Assembly (NCBI GenBank): GCA_002427525.1
Contig: DIRP01000002.1
Coordinates: 2,592 to 66,591 of the forward strand
DNA: 64,000 nucleotides
DNA from: Bacteroidales bacterium UBA5433
GTDB lineage: Bacteria > Bacteroidota > Bacteroidia > Bacteroidales > UBA932
Direction of reading: 5' to 3'
Shown here: positions 24,601 to 32,168 of the stretch, in pieces
How the letters are laid out: each line of letters starts with the position of its first letter
Position numbering within the stretch: the first letter of the stretch is position 1
Position numbers and translations under genes: made by a program
The notes under the pieces: generated by a model
Told to the model about the DNA's origin: nothing
Seen by the model: the letters and a program-made list of their open reading frames with translations, nothing else
Database searches by the model: none

Positions 24601-24958
24601 TCCCGTCTGTTGTCATGGTAATGGTATACCGGCTGAACTCTTCGGGAAGGAAATGAAGGATGGCTTGCCGGACAAGGGGTATTTTTTCTTCCCGTATGGG
24701 GTAATCTGCCATGCCGTTTGAAAAGCGGAAAGTCAGCACCCGGTGTTTATTATCGATTTCAATATTCCGGATACTAATACGGGAGATACGCATTACTCCG
24801 TCTGAAAGAAGCACCTGCAAAGAATCGGTCAGGTTCCTGACTGCCGTACTGTCCGGCAGAGGATACAATGCATGGTTTCGGGCAAACTGATTGCTCTGTG
24901 CCAGTGCGCCAATAGTGAAACATGTGAAAGTCAGCAATAAAAGGATACGATTTTTCAT
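21662..24958 (-). CDS. Large secreted N-acetylmuramoyl-L-alanine amidase-like protein with inserted beta domains
   Basis: A 1098-residue exported protein (signal peptide to about residue 20, ending ALAQ). After a Lys/Gln-rich linker (~140-220) comes an amidase_3-type core: IALWHSHGLYYEQ, LLPRERDT, SLAFHTDAG and the glutamate in PSMLLELLSHQN. The core is interrupted at ~350-480 by a beta domain of the golvesin/xanthan-lyase-associated type (AVYVSYASIPESARD). A fibronectin type III domain (LTWIPV ... GESFPSETVSLYK) and a ~270-residue C-terminal domain with a GATase-like look (GGNLLLSGSYV) follow. It probably acts on peptidoglycan or surface glycans. Start and -7 box (24980-24987) agree. Confidence 0.8.
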   Translation of the reverse strand: MKNRILLLLTFTCFTIGALAQSNQFARNHALYPLPDSTAVRNLTDSLQVLLSDGVMRISRISIRNIEIDNKHRVLTFRFSNGMADYPIREEKIPLVRQAILHFLPEEFSRYTITMTTDGKKLEELIPAYYNTQYQPLTKKQLDKNKKDHAAAVNPGKKPPVQQKPRQGTPKEIALQQQLAARQAAVNRQKEKALEQQKKDMRKRNRHQWPDLGPTPLIIKENKPYNITNGLQNRHIALWHSHGLYYEQKLARWEWQRARLFQTVEDLYTMSYVLPFLVPMLENAGATVLLPRERDTQVHEVLVDNDDPSSGYSEQSGTYLWRTDETDPRGFANKKDVYTHVDNPFRMGTYRRVTTHNPNLSKRASMQPAFAEWVPQIPQAGEYAVYVSYASIPESARDARYTVHHKGGKDVFRVNQQMGGGTWVYLGTFFFDEGRNMHGKVTLSNESREVNAVVTADAVKFGGGMGNIGRFIQDTFLLASYGNIDISPQISNYPRFTEGSRYWLQWAGFADSVYTYYEGTNDYNDDFSSRGRWVNALAGGSEKYPGNPGLHIPVDLSLAFHTDAGTTKNDSIIGTLAIYTRDSDGTELLPTGHSRMTSRDLTDLVQTQIVDDIRREWNPDWTRRGIWNRSYAESRSAQVPSMLLELLSHQNFADMRYGLDPRFRFTVSRAIYKGMLRYLSHSLGFDYCVQPLPVRAPAVELKTPGTALLTWIPVTDSLEPTATAEGYVVYTRKGDLSQPFDSGMYVASNRAEIPIEPGIHYSFKVTAVNAGGESFPSETVSLYKVPGEEEKGKVLIVNGFTRVSAPDSFASEDTLFAGFLDKSDHGVPYLRDISYIGSQFQFRRTIPWKDDDAPGFGASHADWEKAVLPGNTFDYPIVHGMCFAQEGYTYVTSSLDAFNASEGYEDYFAIDVILGKQKHVLRGGTETGKADFATFPAALQQQLTKYAENGGNLLLSGSYVTSDLWEGPKPDTLSQQFAKEVLKVEHRSNRATHTGEVIASPSPFPAFYKGIPAHAADFTFYTQLNQHSYPAESPDAFEPATEDAYTILRYRENRLSAGVAWEGDYKVITLGFPLETISSHRERLQLVQQCLDFFQTDK

Positions 24959-24979
24959 AACAAGGGTTTAAACAAACAA

Positions 24980-24987
24980 CAAATATA
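24980..24987 (-). promoter_or_regulatory. -7 element of the large amidase gene
   Basis: Minus-strand TATATTTG, 21 bp before the ATG at 24958, 1 bp away from the opposing -7 box at 24989. Confidence 0.55.
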
Positions 24988-24988
24988 A

Positions 24989-24996
24989 TAACTTTG
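24989..24996 (+). promoter_or_regulatory. -7 element of the DUF3810 gene
   Basis: TAACTTTG fits TAnnTTTG and ends 5 bp before the ATG at 25002, so the message would be nearly leaderless. Confidence 0.5.
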
Positions 24997-25001
24997 CCTT
25001 C

Positions 25002-26138
25002 ATGAAAATACGTAAGGTTTTACCGGTACTGGGCTTTAGCCTGTTTTTGTTGTTACTCTTTAAGCTGTTTCCGGTTTTGATGGATACCGTTTACAGCAGT
25101 TTTTTATACAGGTACGTAGCACAGGGTGTGTCTGTAATTATGGCCTTTTTTCCTTTTTCCCTTGCCGAGGTGGTTCTTTTTCTTACTGTTTTTTTTCTGC
25201 TCTTTTTTTTGGTGAAAGCAGTGGTTTTGCTTATCAGACTTCCGTTTGCACAGGTGTGGGTCCGGTGGAAAGTTTGGCTGCGCAACCTGCTGGTGCTCTT
25301 TTTATACGGGGTTTCCGTGTTTCTGCTTACCTGCGGTGTTCATTACCACCGTGTACCCCTGGAGAATCACCTGGGGTATCCGAAGGAGCAGGCTTCTGCT
25401 GAAGAATTGGCTGCGTTGGCCTTTGATTTGGTACAGGAGGTGAATCTGGCCGGTTCTTATACCCGACGTAATATAAACGGGGATATGATTCCCAGTGAGA
25501 CGTTTGACGGGTATAAAAAAGCCATTGCGCTGGCGTATGATTCACTGGCTGTTACATCGGGACTTGCGGTACATGGCAGGTTCCCGGCTACCAAACAGGT
25601 ATTTGTTTCCAAGGGCATGTCTTACGCTTTTTTGAGCGGCTTTTTCTTTCCGTGGACGTTGGAAGCCAACATTAACAAAGATGTTCCCATTTTTCGAATG
25701 CCGGCCATCATGGCGCACGAACAGGCACATGTACGTGGCTTTATGCGGGAAAATGAAGCCAATTTTCTGACGTACCTGATTGCCCGCCATACCAGAAACG
25801 GTGATTTGAAGTATTCGTGCTTGCTGCTGTCTTTTAATTACGTGATGAACGCTCTTTACAAGGCGTCAAAAGAACAGCACCGGGAAGTCCTGGAAAAACT
25901 TTCTCCGCGGGTTTTGCACGATTTGCGCAGCGAGCAGGCATACTGGGAAAAATACCGTACCTCTTTTGCCGTTGCATCACAAAAGATCAACAATGCCTAT
26001 TTGAAAGCCAATGCACAGCATGATGGAGTTGCCAGTTACGGCAGGGTAATAGACATGATGGTCTCTGAACATAAAATGCACCGGAAAGAAATGCAACAAA
26101 ATCAGGACACTTCCGTTCATATAGTTGAAGGCATTTAA
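25002..26138 (+). CDS. DUF3810 family membrane protein with zincin-like motif
   Basis: A 378-residue protein with about three transmembrane segments in the first 115 residues and a soluble remainder. The C-terminal domain holds HEQAH at 239-243 followed by a glutamate-rich FMRENEANF, the layout of an HExxH zinc peptidase. This combination is the DUF3810 family, common in Bacteroidetes; I know of no assigned substrate. It lies 13 bp before the ECF sigma factor gene, so the two may be cotranscribed, which would place a possible membrane protease next to a sigma/anti-sigma pair. That link is inference. Confidence 0.82.
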   Translation: MKIRKVLPVLGFSLFLLLLFKLFPVLMDTVYSSFLYRYVAQGVSVIMAFFPFSLAEVVLFLTVFFLLFFLVKAVVLLIRLPFAQVWVRWKVWLRNLLVLFLYGVSVFLLTCGVHYHRVPLENHLGYPKEQASAEELAALAFDLVQEVNLAGSYTRRNINGDMIPSETFDGYKKAIALAYDSLAVTSGLAVHGRFPATKQVFVSKGMSYAFLSGFFFPWTLEANINKDVPIFRMPAIMAHEQAHVRGFMRENEANFLTYLIARHTRNGDLKYSCLLLSFNYVMNALYKASKEQHREVLEKLSPRVLHDLRSEQAYWEKYRTSFAVASQKINNAYLKANAQHDGVASYGRVIDMMVSEHKMHRKEMQQNQDTSVHIVEGI

Positions 26139-26151
26139 TAACGGAACAGGC

Positions 26152-26706
26152 ATGGATCAGGCATCCTTTTACAGGGAGCACCACAAAAGCATTTATTACA
26201 CGTGTTTGCGGATAGTACGCTCTCCCAGGGATGCCGAGGAATGTATGCACGATGCCTTTGTTAAATTGTTTACAAGGGGCAACATGCACTATATCAATGA
26301 TAAAGCTTGTTACGGCTGGCTAAAAAAAGTAGCAGTACGGGGGGCTATTGACCGTTTGCGCTCCCTGGACTTCAGGATGGCAAAAGAAACAGAACGCATT
26401 GACAGCCAAGTAGTGAACCGGGTTTTCGACGGGGAGGAACCGGACGGTACAACAAACGCGGAAGAAAAAGGGGAGCAGGCAGCAGCCTTGGTTGTTCTGA
26501 TAAAGGAATTGCTCCATTCTTTTCCTTCGGGGTACCGCACCATTTTAAGCCTTTACCTTTTTGAAGGGTATGATTTTGAGGAAATAGCAGAAATAACAAA
26601 ACTAAAGCCGGCTTCTGTCAGGAGTGCCTACAGCCGTGGCAGAAGAAAGCTTCAGGAAGAAATACAGCATCATGGATTCGTTACAGGCATTTATTCAGGA
26701 AAATAA
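26152..26706 (+). CDS. ECF-type RNA polymerase sigma factor
   Basis: A 184-residue sigma factor with region 2 (YREHHKSIYYTCLRIV then DAEECMHDAFVKLF) and region 4 (SLYLFEGYDFEEIAEI then VRSAYSRGRRKL, the DNA-recognition helix). Regions 1 and 3 are missing, as in ECF factors. The start is the ATG at 26152; the longer frame from TTG at 26125 overlaps the DUF3810 stop. It overlaps the next gene by 35 bp. It most likely drives its own operon with the DUF2807 proteins. Confidence 0.92.
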   Translation: MDQASFYREHHKSIYYTCLRIVRSPRDAEECMHDAFVKLFTRGNMHYINDKACYGWLKKVAVRGAIDRLRSLDFRMAKETERIDSQVVNRVFDGEEPDGTTNAEEKGEQAAALVVLIKELLHSFPSGYRTILSLYLFEGYDFEEIAEITKLKPASVRSAYSRGRRKLQEEIQHHGFVTGIYSGK

Positions 26707-27127
26707 GGAATTGTTTGAACAGGAACCGCTTCCTGACGGACACGAAATCCGCTTTGCGGAACGGTTAAAAAAGAGAAAACAAAGGAAATCTAAGGTGCTA
26801 ATCTATAGCTCTGTAGCAGCTTCATTGCTACTAATGATTACGGTAGCTATTCACTTGAGTAAACCGTGTTTGACAGGCTCAGGCAGTTGTTACTACCAAC
26901 AAATCACCCGGCTTTCGGACCAGATTGAGCGGAGTACACGAGATCTTCCGGAGTACCGGCGCAGGGAAATACTTTTAACTGTGGCATCCATCTTGCCGTA
27001 TTCAAAAGAAGAGTTCTCTGAAATGCTCCCTTCAGAAGTAAATAGCAAAGATGCAAAACGCTTAAATAAAGAATATTACCAGCAGTTATATGAAGGAATG
27101 AAAGAGATTGCAACATTAACAAAATAA
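26672..27127 (+). CDS. Membrane protein, probable anti-sigma factor
   Basis: A 151-residue protein: a charged cytoplasmic N-terminus (residues 1-~42, ending in a basic KKRKQRK patch), one transmembrane helix (~44-62), and an outward C-terminal part. No conserved zinc-finger motif is visible. Its place directly behind and overlapping the sigma gene and its one-helix topology are those of an anti-sigma factor, but the sequence itself is not diagnostic. The start is the ATG at 26672 (MDSLQAFIQ). Confidence 0.7.
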   Translation: MDSLQAFIQENKELFEQEPLPDGHEIRFAERLKKRKQRKSKVLIYSSVAASLLLMITVAIHLSKPCLTGSGSCYYQQITRLSDQIERSTRDLPEYRRREILLTVASILPYSKEEFSEMLPSEVNSKDAKRLNKEYYQQLYEGMKEIATLTK

Positions 27128-27138
27128 ATTAGTGAATT

Positions 27139-27960
27139 ATGAAAAAATATGTAGTATTAGCAGCAACCCTTATCTGCGGCACATGGCTGTGGGGAAAGGA
27201 AACGGTTACCCGGCATTACCAGCTGGAACCTTTTACTTCCATTGATGCTTCCTTCTTGTACCAGATAGAGGTGGTAAAAGGCACGGCTTGCGAAATGGAA
27301 TTGGAAATTCCGGAAGATCTGGTTAACGATTTGACCATCAAAGTATCTAAAAATACATTGTACCTGGGAGTAACCAGAGAATGGTGGCGTACAACAAAGA
27401 ATGCCTTTAACAAAAGGTACGCGATTACGGCACGTATTACCATGCCGGAACTGGAGGGTGTTTCTTTGTCCAATGCCGCCCGGCTTTTTGCCAAAGATGG
27501 CTTTATGCCGGATAATTTTCAGATCAAACTAACCGGGGCATCCGAGGCTTCTATTCACGTAATTACACATACAGTAAACGTTGATATAAATGGAGCTTCT
27601 AAATTAGAGATGAATGGATTGGCAGCTGAAACAAAAGCGTATGTCAACGGGGCCTCTTCCTTGAAATATTACCAGGAAACAAACACAATGGATGTGCAGG
27701 CTGGTGGGGCATCCGCCGTGGTCCTTTCCGGAAGCTCTGTATCTGCTGTTCTCAAAATTTCAGGTGCCAGCAGCGTCAAGGCTTTTGATTTTGAAACGGA
27801 AGATGTAGTTGTAAAGTGTTCAGGAGCTTCAAAAGCAGAGATTTTTGCGACAAATACCATTGCGGTGACCGCTTCCGGTGCTTCTGCTGTTCGTGTTAAG
27901 GGCAATCCCAGGTATAGTAAGTCATCATCTACCGGTGCTTCGGTTATCAAACCTTATTAA
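27139..27960 (+). CDS. DUF2807 (GIN domain) exported protein A
   Basis: A 273-residue protein with a short signal peptide (residues 1-~20) and a DUF2807 domain, predicted to form a beta-helix. A Gly-Ala-Ser turn recurs about every 15-20 residues (LTGASEAS, INGASKLE, VNGASSLK, AGGASAVV, ISGASSVK, CSGASKAE, ASGASAVR, STGASVIK). Such proteins are exported and often encoded with ECF sigma factors in Bacteroidetes; a firm function is not known. It is followed 9 bp later by a diverged paralogue. Confidence 0.88.
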   Translation: MKKYVVLAATLICGTWLWGKETVTRHYQLEPFTSIDASFLYQIEVVKGTACEMELEIPEDLVNDLTIKVSKNTLYLGVTREWWRTTKNAFNKRYAITARITMPELEGVSLSNAARLFAKDGFMPDNFQIKLTGASEASIHVITHTVNVDINGASKLEMNGLAAETKAYVNGASSLKYYQETNTMDVQAGGASAVVLSGSSVSAVLKISGASSVKAFDFETEDVVVKCSGASKAEIFATNTIAVTASGASAVRVKGNPRYSKSSSTGASVIKPY

Positions 27961-27969
27961 CAGAGCGTT

Positions 27970-28812
27970 ATGAAAAGAACAGCTACATTATTTGTTTTGC
28001 TTACACTTGTAAGCACGTTGGCTTTTGCTCAAAAGGAAGTTATTGAAAAAAGGCAGTTTCAACCGGGTATTTTTACCGGAGTGGATTTGTCGGGAATTGT
28101 GCATGTGGTCATTGAAAAATCAGATGTACATACTTTGTCTGTTGAAACGTATGCAGACGTATTCGATTACCTGAAGGTCACAAACCGCAATGGCGTACTC
28201 TGTATTGGGTTGCAAGACGGAGGGCTTCCAAAGTCTATACAGCGGAAATACAAAGATTTAGAGGTGTTATGTAAAGTAACACTTCCGGAATTGAAATGGA
28301 TTCAGACGAGTGGGGTGGTCCACCTTTCCGTCCGGGATGCTTTCCGGACAGACAAGATGGAAATTGAATTATCGGGTGTCACCAAAGTAGATATGAAGTA
28401 CCTGGAATGTAATGAGTTGGAAATTGAGGTTTCCGGAGTTTCTGAAATCAGCCTGTACGGCCAGACAGATCAATTGAGTGCAGAATTGAGCGGGGCTTCC
28501 AAGGGATATTTTTCGTTGGAAGGAAAAACCCTTACATTTGCAGCGGTAAAGCTAAGCGGCACCGGGAAGCTAACGCTTGAAGGGAAAGCGGTGCGGGCAG
28601 ATTTGGATGCCAGCGGAACAGCAGCATTTGAAGGAGGAGGGTTTGAAGTTGAGTCCATGAGGGCGGCGGTCAGCGGGGTCTCAAAGGCCCGGGTACGGGT
28701 GCTGGGATCATTGGAACCAACACTTTCAGGTGCTTCCAAACTGCATTACAACAGGCAGGCCCGGCTTAGGAATGTAAATACAAGCGGTGCATCACGATTG
28801 ACTTATTATTGA
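27970..28812 (+). CDS. DUF2807 (GIN domain) exported protein B
   Basis: A 280-residue paralogue of the protein encoded just before it, with signal peptide ending AFAQ. The same beta-helix rhythm is present but with SGV/SGT/SGA turns (LSGIVHV, TSGVVHL, LSGVTKV, VSGVSEI, LSGASKG, LSGTGKL, VSGVSKA, LSGASKL, TSGASRL). Divergence in the turn residues suggests the two copies have different partners or stack together. It is the last gene of the sigma-factor set before the dipeptidase, 26 bp on. Confidence 0.88.
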   Translation: MKRTATLFVLLTLVSTLAFAQKEVIEKRQFQPGIFTGVDLSGIVHVVIEKSDVHTLSVETYADVFDYLKVTNRNGVLCIGLQDGGLPKSIQRKYKDLEVLCKVTLPELKWIQTSGVVHLSVRDAFRTDKMEIELSGVTKVDMKYLECNELEIEVSGVSEISLYGQTDQLSAELSGASKGYFSLEGKTLTFAAVKLSGTGKLTLEGKAVRADLDASGTAAFEGGGFEVESMRAAVSGVSKARVRVLGSLEPTLSGASKLHYNRQARLRNVNTSGASRLTYY

Positions 28813-28838
28813 TATAAAAACCATTGACCGGAAATACC

Positions 28839-29921
28839 ATGACAGCAAAAGAAATCCATGACTCAATCTTTGTACTTGATTCCCATTGCGATACACCCAT
28901 ACTATTGCGCAGAAAAGGCGTAGATATCGGCCAAAAATTGCAGACGGGACACGTAGATTTGGTAAGAATGAAAGAAGGAGGCCTGGATGCCTCGTTCTTT
29001 GCTATTTACGTTTCCAACAAATGGGAGCCATACGAGTGTACGTTCAAAGCATTGGAGGCATGTGCTTCTGTTTACGACGTTTTGGACCGCCATCCGGACA
29101 AAGTGGGGTTGGCCACCAATGCCAAAACGGCCCGGGAATTGAAGAAACAAGGCCGGATTGCCCTCTTCCTGGGAATGGAGAATGCAGGCCCCATTCATAA
29201 AGACCTGTCTTTATTGCGTTTGTTCCACAAGCTGGGTGTTCGTTATATAACCCTTACGCATACGGGTAATAACGAAGTCTGCGACAGTTCGGCAACTAAG
29301 GAAAAGCGTTGGAACGGAGTAAGTCCCTTTGGCAGGGAATTGATTGCAGAGATGAACCGGCTGGGTATCCTGGTGGACGTGGCCCATATTTCTGATGCGG
29401 CTTTTTATGATGTTTTGAAATATTCCACGCGTCCGGTAGTATCAACCCACTCTTGCTGCAGAGCTTTATGTGATGTTCCCAGAAATCTTACAGATCAGAT
29501 GATTAAAGATTTGGCTGCACAAGGAGGTGTGTTGCAGGTTACGTTCTATCCTACGTTTCTTGATAAAGAATATTCAGTAGCTGCAGGGCCTTTGCTGGAT
29601 GCCTACGAAGAAGCACAGGATTTGTATGATGCTGACCCCGTCGCCAACGAAAAATGCCTTAAAGAGGCTGAAAAGGCCCTTTTTGCACTGCCCAGACCTT
29701 CTTACAAGAAAGTGGTAGATCACATTGACCATGTTGTGGGCCTGGTAGGGCCTGACCATGTGGGGTTTGGGTCTGATTTTGATGGTATTGACGTATGTCC
29801 GGCCGGCCTGGAAGACGTATCGTACATCCCCGTGCTTACAGAAGAACTCCATGCCCGGGGATATACACCCCGGGATATAGAGAAAATCATGGGAGGAAAT
29901 TTCCTGCGTTTGCTGGAATAA
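28839..29921 (+). CDS. Membrane dipeptidase (M19 family)
   Basis: A 360-residue zinc dipeptidase. The metal ligands follow the M19 pattern: His16 and Asp18 in DSHCDTP, the bridging glutamate in FLGMENAGP, histidines in DVAHISD and STHSCCRALCDVPRN, and a late aspartate in GFGSDFDGID. Relatives hydrolyse dipeptides, including some with D-residues. No signal peptide is visible, so it is probably cytoplasmic despite the family name. The start is the ATG at 28839; the frame upstream begins only with TTG at 28824. Confidence 0.94.
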   Translation: MTAKEIHDSIFVLDSHCDTPILLRRKGVDIGQKLQTGHVDLVRMKEGGLDASFFAIYVSNKWEPYECTFKALEACASVYDVLDRHPDKVGLATNAKTARELKKQGRIALFLGMENAGPIHKDLSLLRLFHKLGVRYITLTHTGNNEVCDSSATKEKRWNGVSPFGRELIAEMNRLGILVDVAHISDAAFYDVLKYSTRPVVSTHSCCRALCDVPRNLTDQMIKDLAAQGGVLQVTFYPTFLDKEYSVAAGPLLDAYEEAQDLYDADPVANEKCLKEAEKALFALPRPSYKKVVDHIDHVVGLVGPDHVGFGSDFDGIDVCPAGLEDVSYIPVLTEELHARGYTPRDIEKIMGGNFLRLLE

Positions 29922-29948
29922 TCAGGTCGTTCGCCGGGATAATCAGGT
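29915..29948. repeat. 21-bp-period duplication at the dipeptidase 3' end
   Basis: GGAATAATCAGGT (29915-29927) and GGGATAATCAGGT (29936-29948) match at 12 of 13. The first contains the stop TAA of the dipeptidase gene; the spacing of 7 codons puts a second TAA in the same frame. Confidence 0.7.
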
Positions 29949-29949
29949 T

Positions 29950-31041
29950 TTACAGAAGACCGGCCGTGTGCAGGATATTTTCCAGCGCTTCCACGGTTTC
30001 TTCCCGTTCAAAGTCTCGGGTAGAGAAAATCAGAAGCAGGACTTCCGATTCAGGATACCTGCCCGCATATATCTTAAAACCGCCGTTATCGCCTGTATGG
30101 AAAATCTTTTCTTTTCCGTAAGCTTGTCCAACAAACCAGCCGTATCCGTAGCCTGTATCGGGGAGATCTGTTGCTATATGAGCCGTGTGGGCACTTTCCG
30201 TCATTTCGGTTCCCAGCAGGGTGTTGTTTCTTAGGGCCAGTTCCCACTGCATGAATTCTTCTACAGACGTGTACAAAGCACCGTCTGCCTTGGAAGCAAA
30301 GAACGAGGTTTCTCCGTAGTCGTACTCATCCCATGTTTCGGTTTGTTCATTAAAACGGTAGCCGTGTGCCATGCGGGGAATCTCTCGTCCTTCTTCAAAA
30401 TACACGGTTTCCGGCATACCGGCCGTGTCAAAAATAACTTCTCTCATGTACGTTTCAAAAGGCATACCGGACGCTTGTTCAATCACAGTATACAGGAGCT
30501 GGAATGTTGGGTTCATGTATTCGTAGGAAGTTCCCGGTTCAAAATTCAGAAAACTTAGTGTGTCCAGGTAGGAATACGATTCAACATCGGTTGAATGGTA
30601 TACGTATGCGCTGTCTGTACGCGGCCTGACATCGGGTATTCCGGAGGTATGCGACAGCAGGTGTTTCAGGGTTATGTCGTTGAAAAACTTTGCCTTAAAA
30701 TGAGGGAAAAACTTTGAGACAGGATCTTCCAATGACAGTTTCCCTTCTTCTGCCAGACGCAGTGTGGCAAGGGCGGCAAACTGCTTGGAAACAGAGGCAA
30801 TACAAAAGAATGTTTCAGGTGTAACTTGTGTGACGGGGTCTGTTGTTGCCAATCCGTATCCTTTTTTCAGCAGGACACGGTCTCCTTTCAAAAGAAGAAC
30901 AGCTCCTCCCGGTTCTTCAGCAGGCCATAGGGTAACCAGCAGGTCATCTATTTGTTGAACAGCTTTATCAGCCCTGTTGTTGCAGGCAGCAAGCAGGAGG
31001 CCCAAAGCCATAAACAGTACGGTAATGTGTTTTCCAGACAT
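29950..31041 (-). CDS. Serine hydrolase of the beta-lactamase (class C) family, lipoprotein
   Basis: A 363-residue lipoprotein (lipobox LAAC, Cys20). The catalytic Ser83-x-x-Lys86 (SVSK) and Tyr175-x-Asn177 (YMN) fit the class C beta-lactamase / DD-peptidase fold, with HTGDNG in place of the third KTG box. Such HTG variants are usually esterases or peptidases rather than antibiotic-hydrolysing enzymes. It lies 22 bp downstream of pyrD and lacks its own -7 box, so it is probably cotranscribed with it. Confidence 0.9.
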   Translation of the reverse strand: MSGKHITVLFMALGLLLAACNNRADKAVQQIDDLLVTLWPAEEPGGAVLLLKGDRVLLKKGYGLATTDPVTQVTPETFFCIASVSKQFAALATLRLAEEGKLSLEDPVSKFFPHFKAKFFNDITLKHLLSHTSGIPDVRPRTDSAYVYHSTDVESYSYLDTLSFLNFEPGTSYEYMNPTFQLLYTVIEQASGMPFETYMREVIFDTAGMPETVYFEEGREIPRMAHGYRFNEQTETWDEYDYGETSFFASKADGALYTSVEEFMQWELALRNNTLLGTEMTESAHTAHIATDLPDTGYGYGWFVGQAYGKEKIFHTGDNGGFKIYAGRYPESEVLLLIFSTRDFEREETVEALENILHTAGLL

Positions 31042-31063
31042 AAAGCAAAAGATTAAGTAAATG

Positions 31064-32089
31064 TTATTTGTCTATATATTTCAGTATTTTACGTACAAAA
31101 CCCGGACCTTCGTAGATAAATCCGGTATAGATCTGGATTAGCGAGGCTCCGGCATCCAGCATATCCTTGGCATCTTGCGGTGACATAATACCGCCCACTC
31201 CAATAATCGGAAGGTTTCCTTCTGTTTTTTCATGGATGTACCGGATGGCTGCCAGAGCTTTCTCTTTTAAGGGGGCACCGCTCAAACCTCCGTCCCCAAT
31301 AGCTTTTACCTTGTTTTTTCCTGTTACAAGTCCTTCTCTGGAGGTGGTGGTATTGCATGCAATGACACCGTCCAGACCGGAAAGCATAATCACTTCAATC
31401 AATTCGTCCATCATAGCCGGAGTCAGGTCGGGAGAAATCTTTAGCAGTATGGGCCTGTACACGTCACAATACCTGCGGATGTCAGTAAGGTGCCTGATAA
31501 TCTGTGTTAAATCACTGACTGATTGCAAACTGCGTAAATCCTTAACATTGGGACAGCTTACGTTGATTACAAAATAATCTACATAATCGTACAACTGGGC
31601 AAAAGCTTTTTCAAAATCTTTGTATGCCAGGTCATTGGGTGTTGTTGTGTTTTTAGAGATGTTGCCGCCAATCAGTACACCCGGTTTCGTTTTTCGCAAG
31701 TTGCTGATTGTGTTTTTTACACCCAGATTGTTGATTCCCATTCTGTTAACAAGGGCTTTGTCCTTAACAAGCCTGAAACTCCTGGGTTTGGGATTTCCCG
31801 GTTGGGGCAGGGGTGTTACAGATCCCACTTCAATGAATCCAAAACCCAAAGCCCCCAGCTGGTTGTAAGCTGTAGCGTTTTTGTCAAGGCCTGCAGCCAA
31901 TCCCACGGGATTTGGGAAATCTATTCCCATGACCCGGCGGTGCAATGTAGGGGAGTCGTAAGAAAAAAACAATTTGAGAAGCCGGGTTCCGAAAGGAATG
32001 TATTTCAACGCTCCCAGGGCTTTAAAAGTAAATTTATGTGCTGTTTCCGGCGGCAGCAGGAACAACAGCGGCCTGATGAGTTTGTACAT
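31064..32089 (-). CDS. pyrD: Dihydroorotate dehydrogenase (quinone), class 2
   Basis: A 341-residue membrane-associated FMN enzyme that oxidises dihydroorotate to orotate in pyrimidine synthesis, passing electrons to quinone. The hydrophobic N-terminal helix pair (residues ~1-35) marks class 2. Conserved blocks are present: NPVGLAAGLDKN, GFIEVGSVTP, RMGINNLG, the catalytic serine region VINVSCPN, and GVGGI near the end. It has a well-formed promoter at 32124-32154 and is followed by the serine hydrolase. Confidence 0.96.
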   Translation of the reverse strand: MYKLIRPLLFLLPPETAHKFTFKALGALKYIPFGTRLLKLFFSYDSPTLHRRVMGIDFPNPVGLAAGLDKNATAYNQLGALGFGFIEVGSVTPLPQPGNPKPRSFRLVKDKALVNRMGINNLGVKNTISNLRKTKPGVLIGGNISKNTTTPNDLAYKDFEKAFAQLYDYVDYFVINVSCPNVKDLRSLQSVSDLTQIIRHLTDIRRYCDVYRPILLKISPDLTPAMMDELIEVIMLSGLDGVIACNTTTSREGLVTGKNKVKAIGDGGLSGAPLKEKALAAIRYIHEKTEGNLPIIGVGGIMSPQDAKDMLDAGASLIQIYTGFIYEGPGFVRKILKYIDK

Positions 32090-32123
32090 ACGTGCGCAAT
32101 TTAGGTTACCTGATGATGCGCAG

Positions 32124-32154
32124 CAAAGATAGCTGTTTAATGCGAATAGTCAAC
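32124..32154 (-). promoter_or_regulatory. pyrD promoter
   Basis: On the minus strand GTTG (32151-32154), 19 bp, TATCTTTG (32124-32131). Spacing equals the Bacteroidetes optimum and the -7 box is the most frequent version. Transcription would start about 28 bp before the ATG. Confidence 0.65.
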
Positions 32155-32168
32155 CGGCAAACAGGCCA

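Noticed and set aside
23306..24721. A 471-codon open frame on the plus strand
   Set aside because: It mirrors the amidase gene on the other strand; the minus-strand protein has a signal peptide and recognisable domains, this one has none.
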